64,000 nucleotides of DNA from DATFVA01 sp963832355 (lineage in GTDB: Bacteria > Bacteroidota > Ignavibacteria > Ignavibacteriales > Ignavibacteriaceae). Of the stretch, positions 9,724-19,095 are shown piece after piece. The DNA lies in the NCBI GenBank assembly GCA_963832355.1, contig CAWHTX010000016.1:124001-188000 (forward strand), in the 5' to 3' direction. Numbering within the stretch: position 1 is the stretch's first letter; each line of letters starts with the position of its first letter. A program made the translations under genes and the position numbers. The notes below the pieces were generated by a model, which worked only from the letters and a program-made list of their open reading frames with translations, had not been told where the DNA came from and did no database searches.

Positions 9724-11904
9724 TTATAAATTCATACGTATATTAACTCCGGAATAATAGCTTCTTGGTTCCCCTGATTCGTAATATCTTCCGAGGTAAT
9801 CGTTGGTGTTAATGTAACCAACATATTTTTTATCAAATATATTATAGACACCCCCGTAAAGCACAGCGCTGAATATTTCAGTTTGATACGTTATTCCGGC
9901 CATTATATTTCCGTAAAAATACCCGGGAGCTGTTTCAGTATTCGCATCGTTCACATACATTTTGCCAATGTAGTCGCAGTCCCACTGCAGTAAACCCGAT
10001 ATATCTTCGCCTAATTCAAATTCTTTATTGAAGATAAAATTCACTATCTGCTGCGGTACAGAGGGTTCAAAATTGCCGGAGTAATCAACTTTTACATTAT
10101 CCGCAGAAGGAGTGGTGATCTCCGATTTGTAACTGGTATATTTAAAATTTGTGTAAGTATAGTTGACAGTGACCTCAGTTTCTTCAAATGGTTTTGTGTG
10201 TATGCCGATCTCTATGCCATCCCGCCTTGTTTTCGGGGCGTTTTGAAATAGTGCCTGTTCACCAATAATTATATAAGGGATTATTTCATCCGAAAGGATA
10301 TAATGAAAATATGTTATGTCAAAAACCACTTTTTTCATAAACTCCGAATCTTCATCTATCAGGTTGCCTTTTATTCCGAACTCAAAGTTAAGTGATTTCT
10401 GAGGTTCAAGGTCCGGGTTTAATGTATATCTGTTGGGAAGAGCCGACCTTATATCAAGTTCGCTCAGCGCAGGAAAATCATAGCTCAAACCGTATGATGT
10501 ATACAACGCAATAAAGGGAAGCAGTTTATAGTTTATTCCTACTTTGGGTGTAAACCCGGTAAATACCCGCGAAGAATCAGTCCGGCCGTACGGTTGAAAA
10601 GTATCTTTTTTATAGGTGCTGATGTCATACCGGCTTGATATAAATACGCCAAGATCTTCCAGAAGATCGATATGATCCAGGAAGTAGAATCCTACATTCC
10701 CCACGCTCGCATCATAGGAATCCTGAATTGAAAAATCGGGATTACCCGAAACATTTTCGAAGGCAGTAAGAGGACCGCTTTGATATGCATAATCAAATCC
10801 GGTTGTTATAGTATTTTTCCAGCTGAGGATATGCCCCCTGTTGGTATACCGGGTTAATGTTCCGAGGGAATATCTTGTAGAAACGGCATACGACTCATAA
10901 TCTGCCCTGGTCAGTTCTTTTATTCCTCCATAGACAGCTATTTCAATCTCATTTTCTTCCGGAGCTCCAAAACCTGTTCGGTACTTCACCGCTAATCTTC
11001 CTTTTTTGGAAATTCTCCTTAAATCCTGTGCGACGGCAACGGAATCAGCCATATAAGGATCAGCATTAAACTGGGCTTTAGTCAAAGGTCCCGGAAGTCT
11101 GTTAAAACCATCAACATAATCGCCGAGCAGTGTTATAGATGATCTCGGGCCGAGGTAACCTTCATAAACAGAATTAACAAGATGTTGAAATTCTTCGCTG
11201 TGCTGACGGTATCCATCCAGGTTGCGATAGTAATATGACAGAAAGAATCTGTTACTGCTGTTTTTCAGACCCATCTTTAATCCGTTCTGCCTGAAGCCGA
11301 ACTTACCAAACTGGTTATAGGTAGCGGCATAGTCTTCGTTGAAAAAGTAGTCAGTTTTGAAATCAATAACCCCCCCGGGCGCATTTGCATAGAGGGAAGA
11401 CAGATTTCCTTTCACAACCTCCACCCCTGCAAGTGAAGTGAAATCAATAGCATCTATTACCGTTTCGCCGTCAGGTTCTGATAAAGGAATGCCGTCCTGA
11501 AGGATCCTGATCCCGCGGATCCCTGTATTCGATCTCGTGCCGAATCCGCGTATGGATACGCGAAGGTCCTGGTTGCCATAGCGCGACTGTAAGAAAAGGC
11601 CCGGTACATCCGCAAGAACATTCCTGGCGGAAACCTTCTTTCCATAAGCGAGTTCTTTCTTATCAACACTGAAGACTGAGTATGGTATATCTATTATTCT
11701 CTCTTTTGCGCGAGTTCCTACTACGGTTATTTCATCAAGTCCGTATTCAAGAGTATCAGCTTCTTCAGTTTTGTTTTTCTGATCTTCAGGTTTTTTATTT
11801 TCCTGAGAAAAGGTCTGTTCGGGAATAAATAGGGAGGTAAACAGGATGATGAGGACAGTAAAGCGAAGATTCATATGTAAAGTAAGATTAATTGAAAATT
11901 TCAA
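9724..11904 (-). CDS. TonB-dependent outer-membrane receptor
   Basis: A 726-residue receptor. A second Met at residue 11 (start 11874) leads directly into the signal peptide and may be the true start. After the signal (ending TFSQ) comes a TonB-box-like stretch (GLDEITVVGTRAKE), the plug domain (about residues 60-175, with RVSIRGFGTRSN and the NAPGGVIDFKT end), then a 22-strand beta-barrel to the C-terminal aromatic-flanked strand. The overall look is that of FecA-like ferric-siderophore or ferric-citrate receptors, with no N-terminal signalling domain. Substrate cannot be assigned. It is upstream of and probably co-transcribed with the secreted beta-propeller protein. Confidence 0.9.
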   Translation of the reverse strand: MKFSINLTLHMNLRFTVLIILFTSLFIPEQTFSQENKKPEDQKNKTEEADTLEYGLDEITVVGTRAKERIIDIPYSVFSVDKKELAYGKKVSARNVLADVPGLFLQSRYGNQDLRVSIRGFGTRSNTGIRGIRILQDGIPLSEPDGETVIDAIDFTSLAGVEVVKGNLSSLYANAPGGVIDFKTDYFFNEDYAATYNQFGKFGFRQNGLKMGLKNSSNRFFLSYYYRNLDGYRQHSEEFQHLVNSVYEGYLGPRSSITLLGDYVDGFNRLPGPLTKAQFNADPYMADSVAVAQDLRRISKKGRLAVKYRTGFGAPEENEIEIAVYGGIKELTRADYESYAVSTRYSLGTLTRYTNRGHILSWKNTITTGFDYAYQSGPLTAFENVSGNPDFSIQDSYDASVGNVGFYFLDHIDLLEDLGVFISSRYDISTYKKDTFQPYGRTDSSRVFTGFTPKVGINYKLLPFIALYTSYGLSYDFPALSELDIRSALPNRYTLNPDLEPQKSLNFEFGIKGNLIDEDSEFMKKVVFDITYFHYILSDEIIPYIIIGEQALFQNAPKTRRDGIEIGIHTKPFEETEVTVNYTYTNFKYTSYKSEITTPSADNVKVDYSGNFEPSVPQQIVNFIFNKEFELGEDISGLLQWDCDYIGKMYVNDANTETAPGYFYGNIMAGITYQTEIFSAVLYGGVYNIFDKKYVGYINTNDYLGRYYESGEPRSYYSGVNIRMNL

Positions 11905-11936
11905 TAATTAAAAATAAAGAATATTATTGAAAATGT

Positions 11937-12821
11937 TCATCCATAATAGCGGGGTCTTTTATTTTCTGAATTCCGGCATTCGTCAGAACAACAGTAATCG
12001 TACTTTACTTTGCATTCATGACAGCAGACAAAGAGCTTATCGCACGACTGATTATGGCAGTTTATGTAATAGGAGGTCGGCGTTCTGCAGTAATGACATT
12101 TTGCTATATGTTTTATTTCATCACGACTGTTAGGATTAACAACACGCCTCTCATCGAAAACAAACATGCCCCCTTCCCAGAAGGTATCCGGATATTGTTT
12201 TATAAAGTTTACTATTCCCCCATCCAGCTGATATACATCCTTAAATCCGTTTTCCACCAGGTATGCGGAAGCTTTCTCACAGCGAATACCCCCTGTGCAG
12301 TATGTAATTATAGTTTTATCTTTTTGATCTTTCAGATCTTCGGCCACCTTTTTCCATTCCCGGAAATTTTTCATCGGGGGAGTCAGTGCATTTTTGAATT
12401 TTCCAATCCTGCTCTCATACCAGTTACGGGCATCGATGATAATAAAATCTTTACCTTCCTCATAAAACTCAAGCAATTTATCGGGTGTTAATCTTTTGCC
12501 TCCGTTTTTCAGAGAAACTTCTTCAAGACCGCTATGTACAATTTCATTTTTCAGTCTGACATGCATCTTAAAAAATGCATGATCCTCAGCTTCGTCTTCC
12601 TTGAACCAGATATCGGAAAAGGCCCTGTAACTCTTCAGCTGATTTTTATATTTTTCAATATTCTCAACCGTGCCTGAAACAGTCCCGTTTATCCCTTCGC
12701 CTGCAATAAAAACCCTTCCTTTTATATCATTCTTTAAACACCATTCCAGGTGCTCATCAACAATTTCCTGAGGATTTTCGACCTGGACGTACTTATAGAA
12801 TAGTAATACGCGGTATTTCAT
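11937..12821 (-). CDS. trhO: tRNA uridine(34) hydroxylase TrhO (YceA rhodanese family)
   Basis: A 294-residue protein with the family layout: N-terminal acylphosphatase-like domain (about 1-95), rhodanese domain (about 115-220) with active-site loop CTGGIRCEKA, and a C-terminal cysteine-rich zinc-binding tail (CHYCRTP, CCHECK, CCSDEC). Enzymes of this family hydroxylate U34 of tRNAs to 5-hydroxyuridine using O2 in place of prephenate. Length and all key motifs are intact. The gene lies 33 bases from the TonB receptor start, both leftward, so some read-through is possible. The bases just upstream hold an unusual 11-base tandem repeat. Confidence 0.93.
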   Translation of the reverse strand: MKYRVLLFYKYVQVENPQEIVDEHLEWCLKNDIKGRVFIAGEGINGTVSGTVENIEKYKNQLKSYRAFSDIWFKEDEAEDHAFFKMHVRLKNEIVHSGLEEVSLKNGGKRLTPDKLLEFYEEGKDFIIIDARNWYESRIGKFKNALTPPMKNFREWKKVAEDLKDQKDKTIITYCTGGIRCEKASAYLVENGFKDVYQLDGGIVNFIKQYPDTFWEGGMFVFDERRVVNPNSRDEIKHIAKCHYCRTPTSYYINCHNQSCDKLFVCCHECKVKYDYCCSDECRNSENKRPRYYG

Positions 12822-12956
12822 TCTTCTTTTGGTTTAGTTCCTAAAATCAGGGGGGAAAATAATAATTGCACAGCTTCTTTGAAAGGGAGAAGATTATCAG
12901 ATGAGTTGAAAATGAGCTTAAAGGCGGCGGAATATCTTTGCGAAATATCGGCTTTG

Positions 12957-13022
12957 AAGCGTATGTGGAGCGTATGTGAAGCGTATGTGGAGCGGTGTTG
13001 AAGCGGTGGTGGAGCGATAGTA
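12957..13022. repeat. Six tandem copies of an 11-base unit
   Basis: Six consecutive 11-base units (consensus RAGCGTATGTG, alternating AAGC and GAGC starts) fill 66 bases in the 293-base gap between trhO and the photolyase gene. The first three are nearly identical; the last three drift (GAGCGGTGTTG, AAGCGGTGGTG, GAGCGATAGTA). No ORF depends on it. It is best read as a non-coding minisatellite; the alternation suggests a 22-base unit duplicated by slippage. I see nothing else in this intergenic region. Confidence 0.8.
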
Positions 13023-13114
13023 GGTGGTATTTCGAAGAGATTGGGACTGTATTTGGCTTAGCTGAACCTAAATAATTTGTAAGTAATGGTACCCGGGCGG
13101 TATAAGAACCTTTG

Positions 13115-14474
13115 TCAGTTGATTGAGGATTGTATTTTAGACATATAAGTATTTATATCAAATTTTCGTTTAGCGCCGTTACGATTCATATACCTGATTT
13201 TTCCGAATATTTCACGTTCTGCCCAGGGACGGTCGTGCACGCCGCCTATTGACCAGGCGCAGCCTGTATATCCGTTCGGGTCTCTGCCGTCTAATTCATA
13301 TTTGTCATTAAGGTAGATGGCGATGCTAAGAGCATCTTCAGGTGAGTCCGACCATTCAAGGATTTTTTTTGCCCAGTACATTCTCATATATCCATGCATT
13401 TTCCCGGTAGAAGTAAGCTCTTTTTGTGCAGCGTTCCAGAGATCCTCATGCGTTTCTGCTTTTTCAAACTGGTCCTGCGTGTAGGTGTATTCCCTTTTGT
13501 CGTTCTTATGCTCGCTTAAGCGTTTCCTTTGCCCAGTCGGGAAATCCTTCAACAGAATCATACTGCCTGTTATAGAAGCAGAAATTATCCGACAGCTCTC
13601 TCCTTACTATCAGTTCCTCAAGAAAGGCTTTTTCAGATTCTGTATCTCCTCCATGTTTCTTCACCTCCAGGGCGACACGTTGTGCAGAGATTTGTCCGAA
13701 ATGAAGGTAAGGCGATAATCCGGATTGAGCATCTTTTAACGGATCATTTCTGTAGGTATTATAATTATCAAATTTTATATCAAGGAAATTTTTCAATGTC
13801 TGATGTGCAGAATGTTCACCGGGACTTATCCAGTCAACCACTCCAACGCTTCTATCTACATTCAGGCTTTTAATTATGCTTTCCCAATCCACAGGATCAG
13901 CCGAGAAAGCTTCAGAACTTTTTATTTTATTTACCGGGGAGAACTCAGTGAGAAATTCCGGAAGGTGTTTATGGATTTTAGGACGCAATGTATATGCTGC
14001 AAATTCCTGCTTACCGGAAACATACCGGCAGGGAATTATATTATGCGTATCAACTTCATAAAACGGTATGTGAATATTGCTTCCTACCTCTTTTTTCCAT
14101 TTCCTTTTGATCTTCAGAGGATCGAAATCAGTAACGATACTGCTTACTTCCCGGGATTCAATGAACTCTGGCAGTTCTTTCACAGGATCGCCTTTCAGAA
14201 GAAAAAAAGGAATGTTGTACTCCTTTAGTTCTTTTTCAAGTTCTTCCAGTCCTTTCAGCATAAAATCATACTGACGGAAGGAGGCACTAAGAAACTTAGG
14301 AACAAGACTGAATACTACCCCGAAGGGTGTTTTCCTGTCAGACGCGAGTTTCTGAGCGTAAAGGAGAGCATAATTATCATGAACCCGCTGGTCTCTGCTC
14401 ATCCAGTAAATAACAGGACCTTTGCTTTCTTTTCCTTCCTTTAATAATGTGACCCTGTTCCTGAATTCATCCAT
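13115..14474 (-). CDS. phrB: Class II CPD photolyase, one frameshift
   Basis: Two frames (13506-14474 and 13115-13561) make one class II deoxyribodipyrimidine photolyase of about 450 residues. The N-terminal Rossmann domain starts with class II-type VIYWMSRDQRVHDNYALLYA. The FAD domain carries SGLSPYLHFGQISAQR, ELIVRRELSDNF, GKMHGYMRMYWAKKILEW and GCAWSIGGVHDRPW, all class II hallmarks. The protein would reverse UV cyclobutane dimers using blue light and FADH-. The break is near 13515-13525: dropping one base joins DWAKETL to SEHKNDKRE. Both halves are otherwise clean, so a sequencing indel is likely. A candidate B12 light sensor lies about 5 kb upstream. Confidence 0.9.
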
Positions 14475-14539
14475 ATCATTGCTTTTTTACCTGAATAACA
14501 AAACCGGTCAAGGATAAGTTCAAACAGAAGGGTACCGGA

Positions 14540-15079
14540 CTATTTACTTTGAGTTGAATCCAGCGGAACTTTAATTAGTTTCAGATCATCTACCCAGACA
14601 ATGCCGGCTCCGTCGATTATAATGTTCAATTTTACATTGTCAGGATTTTCACCCTTACGCAGGTAGAATGGTGTCTGCAGGGTTGTCCAGCCGGCTGTTC
14701 CCGTCAGAGATGACTCGAGTCCCCGCGAAAAATATTCCCCTTTGTTCTTAAAAACGCACCACATTTCAAGATAAACAGTTCCATTCACATCCTGTGTCTT
14801 TACCTTTGCCTGGTATATCAAGCGTGCATTTTCAATATCAATATCGCCGGTTTCATAAAGATGTACTACTGTGGGGTGATCGGTGGTTATCACCAGCGAA
14901 CCATTACCATCAAAGGAAACATTTTTATCGAAGGCAGCATTTGATTTACTAATGATATCATTTTTGCTGATGGGATATTCTTTGATAAGTTCCCCGTTTA
15001 CTTTTTCTTTGCTGCTGCACCCGGCAGAAATCAGAAGAGAAAAAACTACAAAGCAGCACAGATAATTAATTAACTTCAT
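14540..15079 (-). CDS. Lipoprotein of unknown function with a jelly-roll-like domain
   Basis: A 179-residue protein with a lipoprotein signal peptide and lipobox LISAGC (Cys near residue 21), so it should be lipidated and held in the inner or outer membrane. The rest is beta-rich (YLEMWCVFKNKGEYFSRG, then GAGIVWVDDLKLIKV), which resembles carbohydrate-binding or discoidin-like jelly rolls by the closing VWVDDLKL strand. I do not recognise a family with certainty. It lies between photolyase and xth, all leftward, with gaps of 65 and 123 bases, so it may be independently expressed. Confidence 0.75.
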   Translation of the reverse strand: MKLINYLCCFVVFSLLISAGCSSKEKVNGELIKEYPISKNDIISKSNAAFDKNVSFDGNGSLVITTDHPTVVHLYETGDIDIENARLIYQAKVKTQDVNGTVYLEMWCVFKNKGEYFSRGLESSLTGTAGWTTLQTPFYLRKGENPDNVKLNIIIDGAGIVWVDDLKLIKVPLDSTQSK

Positions 15080-15202
15080 AACTGTCCTGATAATAATATT
15101 TGCTACAACTTAAATTATTCTTTCCCCGAAATAAAGTCCCCCGGAATAATTAATCACAAAGGGGCAAAGAGGGGAAGACCGCTAAAGGGAGTATTTTATA
15201 GA

Positions 15203-15979
15203 TCAGGGAATGGAAAGTTCAATACCAACCGGGCAATGATCGGAGCCCATCACATCAGGCATTATGAAAGCAGATCTAACATTAGCTTTGAATTCCTCAT
15301 TTACAAAAAAATAATCAATACGCCATCCAACGTTTCTTTCACGTGCACGTGTAATTACGTGCCACCAGGTATATTGTTCAGGTTCCTTGTTAAACATCCT
15401 GAAAGTATCCACGTATCCGCAGCCGCAGAACTTATCCATCCATTCCCTTTCAACCGGAAGAAAACCGGAAGTGGTTTCATTTTGTTTTGGATGAGCAAGG
15501 TCTATCTCTTTATGCGCAGTATTAACGTCGCCGCATATCACAAGGTTTCTGCCTTTAGCTCTTAATGCTTCGGCATATTCCAGGAATGCATCGTAAAAAT
15601 CCATTTTATATTTAAGTCTTTCGGGTGATGCCTTACCATTGGGATAGTAGATGTTCAGCAGGATAAAGTCCTCGTAGTCGGCAGCAAGAATTCTTCCTTC
15701 ACTGTCAAATTTCTTTATCCCCAATCCCTTTTCAACCTTCAACGGCTTTTTCTTCGTATAGATAGCTACACCGCTGTAGCCTTTCTTCTCAGCAGAGGAG
15801 AAATATGAAGTGTAGCCGGGAGGATTCCTCAGTTCGTCAGCAAGCTGCTCCTCGGATGCTTTAGTTTCCTGCAGACAGAGAATGTCGGGACTTTCGGAAC
15901 TAAACCAGTTTAGAAAACCTTTTTTATGTACTGCCCTGATCCCGTTAACATTCCAGGATAATAATCTAAGTGTCTGCAT
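15203..15979 (-). CDS. xth: Exodeoxyribonuclease III / AP endonuclease
   Basis: A 258-residue enzyme of the ExoIII/APE1 family. It cleaves DNA 5' of abasic sites and removes 3' blocks in base excision repair. Catalytic motifs are all visible: WNVNGIRA (Asn), LQETKA (metal-binding Glu), GDVNTAHKEIDL (Asp/Asn), RIDYFFV, and GSDHCPVGIEL (Asp-His). Length is normal. It follows the mntH gene by 14 bases in the same direction, so it may be at the end of the mntR-mntH transcript, which would couple an oxidative-damage repair enzyme to manganese regulation. Confidence 0.95.
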   Translation of the reverse strand: MQTLRLLSWNVNGIRAVHKKGFLNWFSSESPDILCLQETKASEEQLADELRNPPGYTSYFSSAEKKGYSGVAIYTKKKPLKVEKGLGIKKFDSEGRILAADYEDFILLNIYYPNGKASPERLKYKMDFYDAFLEYAEALRAKGRNLVICGDVNTAHKEIDLAHPKQNETTSGFLPVEREWMDKFCGCGYVDTFRMFNKEPEQYTWWHVITRARERNVGWRIDYFFVNEEFKANVRSAFIMPDVMGSDHCPVGIELSIP

Positions 15980-15993
15980 AAATAAAAAATTTA

Positions 15994-17886
15994 TTACTGT
16001 TCAACAGGTATAGCCAGAACCGGTATCCTCACTCTGTGCCTTAGTCCGTCGACGGTTGAACCATAGATTATATCTTTAAGTATTTTATGACCATGGCTCC
16101 CGACTATAAGCATCTCCAGTTCTTCTTTTTTCGATATCCGTGCTATCTCATCTTCAGGTTCCCCGCCCCCGATTATAGTATGTGCCTTAATATTTTCTTT
16201 TTTCAGTTCGACCGCAAAGCTCTCGAGGTACTCCTGCATCTCCATTGCACTTTTATCGGCTACCAAATCACCAATGAACCTGCCTGTAGCCGATTCGACG
16301 CAGTGAATAAGGTAAATAACCGGGTTAAGCGACCTGACCAGAGGGAGTGCACCCTTTATTATCTCTCTGTCTCTTTCAGCCTTACCTTCCAGCGCTATTC
16401 CTATTTTTTTATACATAGACGGATAGGTCTTTTTATTTTCAAAGTATGATAGAAAGACAGATTTCTTACCGATTACCCTGGCAATCTTTTCTTTCTTCAG
16501 GTATGGTTCAAAACTTATCCAGAATAATAATACAACCAGGAAAAACAACAAAGGCAGCAGACCATATCTCGTTAATATTCCCGCAATGCCCTGATCATTG
16601 AAATTCCCTAAAAGAAAATCATATACCAGCTTAAAGTTAAGAACTATTATCAAAACAGCAGATAGCCACGCAGCAAGACGCAGCAGCAGCCTTGATGCAA
16701 ATTCCTTCATCCTTAACTTACTATTAGTAAAATGAAGAAGCGGGATCAGTGCAAAAGGAAGCTGTAATGATAGTATTACCTGGGAAAGAACAAGCAGTTC
16801 ATCAACCGCACCTGAGCCGGATATTTTAATGACAATTACAGCCGGAATTATCGCAAGAAGCCGTGTTATCAATCGACGCAGCCAGGGTCTTAATTTCATT
16901 CCGGTAAACCCTTCCATTACAATCTGACCGGCAAAAGTACCCGTAATGGTGGATGATTGTCCGGCTGCTAGCAGTGCAATACCGAATGCTATAGGAGCAA
17001 CATTACTGCCGAAAAGAGGAGCGAGTAATGCGTGAGCATCAATTATTGAGGCAACCTCTGAATGTCCCGTTGTAAAAAAGACAGCAGCAGCAAGGATTAA
17101 AATTGATGCATTAACAAGAAATGCTGCGTTCAATGCAACAATTGAATCGATGAGATTAAACTTATTCGCTTCTTTTAACCCGGTATCCGTTCTTTCAATG
17201 CTTCTCGACTGAACAAGTGCCGAATGCAGGTAAAGGTTATGCGGCATTACAGTTGCCCCGATTATACCGAGAGCGATAAACAGAGCCTCTCCATTCAATG
17301 CACCCGGCACGAATCCCTGCGCGATACCGGAAATATCCGGCTGTGACAGGAACATTTCGAAGGCAAAACACACTCCAATAGTTGCCACCAGGGCAAGTAT
17401 GAAAGCTTCCATCTTTCTGATCCCGAATGACATCAGAGCCATTAGTATCAGAACATCAAAGGCGGTAATAGCTACGCCCCATATCAGGGGAATATTGAAC
17501 AGAAGGTACATTCCAACTGCAGACCCCAGAACTTCTGCAAGGTCTGTTGCGGCAATTGCAATCTCCGTTATAATCCATAAGACATAATTAACAGGTTTCG
17601 GATAGTGATCGCGGCAGGCCTGTGCAAGGTCCCTTCCGGTTACAATTCCCAGCCGGGCCGACAATGTCTGGAACACGATAGCCATTATGTTAGCAAGGAG
17701 TATCACCCAGATCAAAGCATAGCCGAACTTTGCTCCGCCGGCAAGGTCGGTAGCCCAGTTCCCGGGATCCATATATCCAACCGAGACCATAAAAGCAGGA
17801 CCGGTGAAAAAAAGGAGTCTTCTCCAGAAATTGGAACCTGCTTTAATTTTTACTGATGAATGTACTTCTGAAAGTGATTTATCCAT
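15994..17886 (-). CDS. mntH: Nramp divalent-metal transporter fused to a C-terminal UspA domain
   Basis: A 630-residue fusion. Residues about 20-470 are an Nramp/MntH proton-coupled Mn2+/Fe2+ importer with the metal-binding DPGNW in helix 1 and MPHNLYLHSALVQSR around helix 6, and 11 or so membrane segments. Residues about 490-630 are a universal stress protein domain with the ATP-binding signature GSHG-x9-GST near the end. Stand-alone MntH is about 410-440 residues, so the Usp domain is an addition, seen in some Bacteroidota. It lies three bases after mntR, which strongly implies manganese-dependent control. What the Usp domain senses is unknown. Confidence 0.93.
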   Translation of the reverse strand: MDKSLSEVHSSVKIKAGSNFWRRLLFFTGPAFMVSVGYMDPGNWATDLAGGAKFGYALIWVILLANIMAIVFQTLSARLGIVTGRDLAQACRDHYPKPVNYVLWIITEIAIAATDLAEVLGSAVGMYLLFNIPLIWGVAITAFDVLILMALMSFGIRKMEAFILALVATIGVCFAFEMFLSQPDISGIAQGFVPGALNGEALFIALGIIGATVMPHNLYLHSALVQSRSIERTDTGLKEANKFNLIDSIVALNAAFLVNASILILAAAVFFTTGHSEVASIIDAHALLAPLFGSNVAPIAFGIALLAAGQSSTITGTFAGQIVMEGFTGMKLRPWLRRLITRLLAIIPAVIVIKISGSGAVDELLVLSQVILSLQLPFALIPLLHFTNSKLRMKEFASRLLLRLAAWLSAVLIIVLNFKLVYDFLLGNFNDQGIAGILTRYGLLPLLFFLVVLLFWISFEPYLKKEKIARVIGKKSVFLSYFENKKTYPSMYKKIGIALEGKAERDREIIKGALPLVRSLNPVIYLIHCVESATGRFIGDLVADKSAMEMQEYLESFAVELKKENIKAHTIIGGGEPEDEIARISKKEELEMLIVGSHGHKILKDIIYGSTVDGLRHRVRIPVLAIPVEQ

Positions 17887-17889
17887 ACA

Positions 17890-18552
17890 TTATTTTTTTG
17901 TCAATTCAACAAAAACATTATCTGCTATCTTGCGGCTGATATTGCAGTCCTTCCCGCCTACCTCAATCAGCATCGATTTATCAAAATTCCTTACCGCTTT
18001 CATCTCAATCAGCTCATTCAGGTTAATTCCTATTTCGGCTATATATACAAGGAAGCCTTCATCGAAGTCATTTACACGAATTACTTTTCCCTTTTCTCCC
18101 TGTTTTAAAAGAGAGAGCGGGATATTCTTCCTAAGCTTCGGAACCTTTCCCAGCTTTGAGGGAATAGGATCTCCGTGCGGATCATATTCCGGAAATTCAA
18201 GCATTTCCTCCATCCTGTCGATCAGTTCGTCCGAAGCTGAGTGTTCAAGACGGTGAGCCTCGTCGTGCACTTTATCCCACGGCATCCCTACCACCTGATT
18301 GAGAAATACCTCCCATATCCTGTGGCGCCTTACCATATTCCTGGCATAGCTTCTGCCCTTTTCGGTCAGGGTAATGCTCTTGTATTTTTCATAATTAACA
18401 TACTTTTCCCTGGACAACCTGCGAAGCATGTCTGTAACCGCAGCATTGGAAATTCCCAGCTTCTCGGCGATTATGTTCGGTTTTATGTTTCCCGACTCAT
18501 CCTGGTACTTATAAATAGCACTCAGATAGTCTTCTATTGAAATATTAGCCAT
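17890..18552 (-). CDS. mntR: DtxR/MntR-family metal-dependent repressor
   Basis: A 220-residue regulator with an N-terminal winged helix (about 1-65), the metal-binding dimerisation domain (about 66-140, including RRHRIWEVFL and EAHRLEHSASDELIDRM with His/Glu ligands), and a C-terminal FeoA/SH3-like domain (about 150-220). The FeoA domain gives the long DtxR/IdeR form. It is the first gene of a tight operon with mntH, so it probably shuts off its own operon when Mn2+ (or Fe2+) is plentiful. A perfect 8-4-8 palindrome 30-49 bases upstream is a good candidate for its operator. Confidence 0.92.
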   Translation of the reverse strand: MANISIEDYLSAIYKYQDESGNIKPNIIAEKLGISNAAVTDMLRRLSREKYVNYEKYKSITLTEKGRSYARNMVRRHRIWEVFLNQVVGMPWDKVHDEAHRLEHSASDELIDRMEEMLEFPEYDPHGDPIPSKLGKVPKLRKNIPLSLLKQGEKGKVIRVNDFDEGFLVYIAEIGINLNELIEMKAVRNFDKSMLIEVGGKDCNISRKIADNVFVELTKK

Positions 18553-18581
18553 TTTAATAATTTTAAGCTTTGAACGGATCG

Positions 18582-18601
18582 AATTTAAGTAAGCTTAAAT
18601 T
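18582..18601. promoter_or_regulatory. Putative MntR/DtxR operator palindrome
   Basis: The sequence AATTTAAG-TAAG-CTTAAATT is a perfect inverted repeat with 8-base arms and a 4-base spacer. It lies 30-49 bases upstream of the mntR start, the normal promoter/operator position. Size and AT-rich symmetric form fit DtxR/MntR-family boxes. The assignment is by position and symmetry only. Confidence 0.6.
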
Positions 18602-18633
18602 TAAAAGCAAGAGTGCTTTAATTTGAAGGGGCG

Positions 18634-18666
18634 AAAAAAAAGGATGCTCACAAACATGAGCATCCT
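18634..18666 (-). terminator. Intrinsic terminator after the cobO-TM2 gene run
   Basis: On the minus strand a perfect 10-base stem (AGGATGCTCA/TGAGCATCCT, six-base loop) is followed by an uninterrupted run of eight T. It lies about 80 bases after the TM2 gene stop and just before the mntR promoter, so it separates the two leftward transcription units. Confidence 0.9.
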
Positions 18667-18747
18667 GTATCTAATTAGTTATTTGATAATGAGATCTTAT
18701 AGAATTGAGTAAATACTCTTCCTGCTAAACAATTTTTAACCTTGCAA

Positions 18748-19095
18748 TCAGCTCATTAACATACCTGAAACCTGGTTGGCGACTTTCTGGTTGTATTCAA
18801 TAGCCAGTCTTTTGTGGTTTACAATATCTACGATGGTTCCTACAAGGCAGAGTCCTCCGGTAAAGAGGTAAAGAAGTCCCATCCCGATCTGGTCAATTAC
18901 AAACCTCTGTACACCCGAAACTCCCAGAAATCCCACCAGGGCAAGCAGGAGTATAATCTGGGGATCTTTTCTTCTCGAGTTATAAATGTTCGCAAACTGC
19001 CTGATCTGGTCGTCACTGAAATCTTTTACCATTCCCTGTATATAGCTAAGCTCTTCCGGTTCAAGATTAGGCATTAGTTGTAAAAGATTGATCAT
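18748..19095 (-). CDS. TM2-domain membrane protein
   Basis: A 115-residue protein. Residues about 1-45 are a soluble helical segment (LEPEELSYIQGMVKDFSDDQ); residues about 48-95 are a TM2 domain with two membrane helices joined by a short turn (LLALVGFLGVSGVQRF and GMGLLYLFTGGLCLVGTIVDI). TM2 proteins are small bacterial membrane proteins of unknown role, often next to DUF2752. Here it overlaps the upstream DUF2752 gene by 29 bases, showing translational coupling, and is followed by a strong terminator. Confidence 0.85.
   Translation of the reverse strand: MINLLQLMPNLEPEELSYIQGMVKDFSDDQIRQFANIYNSRRKDPQIILLLALVGFLGVSGVQRFVIDQIGMGLLYLFTGGLCLVGTIVDIVNHKRLAIEYNQKVANQVSGMLMS

Noticed and set aside
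12018..12491. Plus-strand frame of 157 codons inside trhO
   Set aside because: It is antisense to an intact, well-conserved gene and its protein has no recognisable domain.
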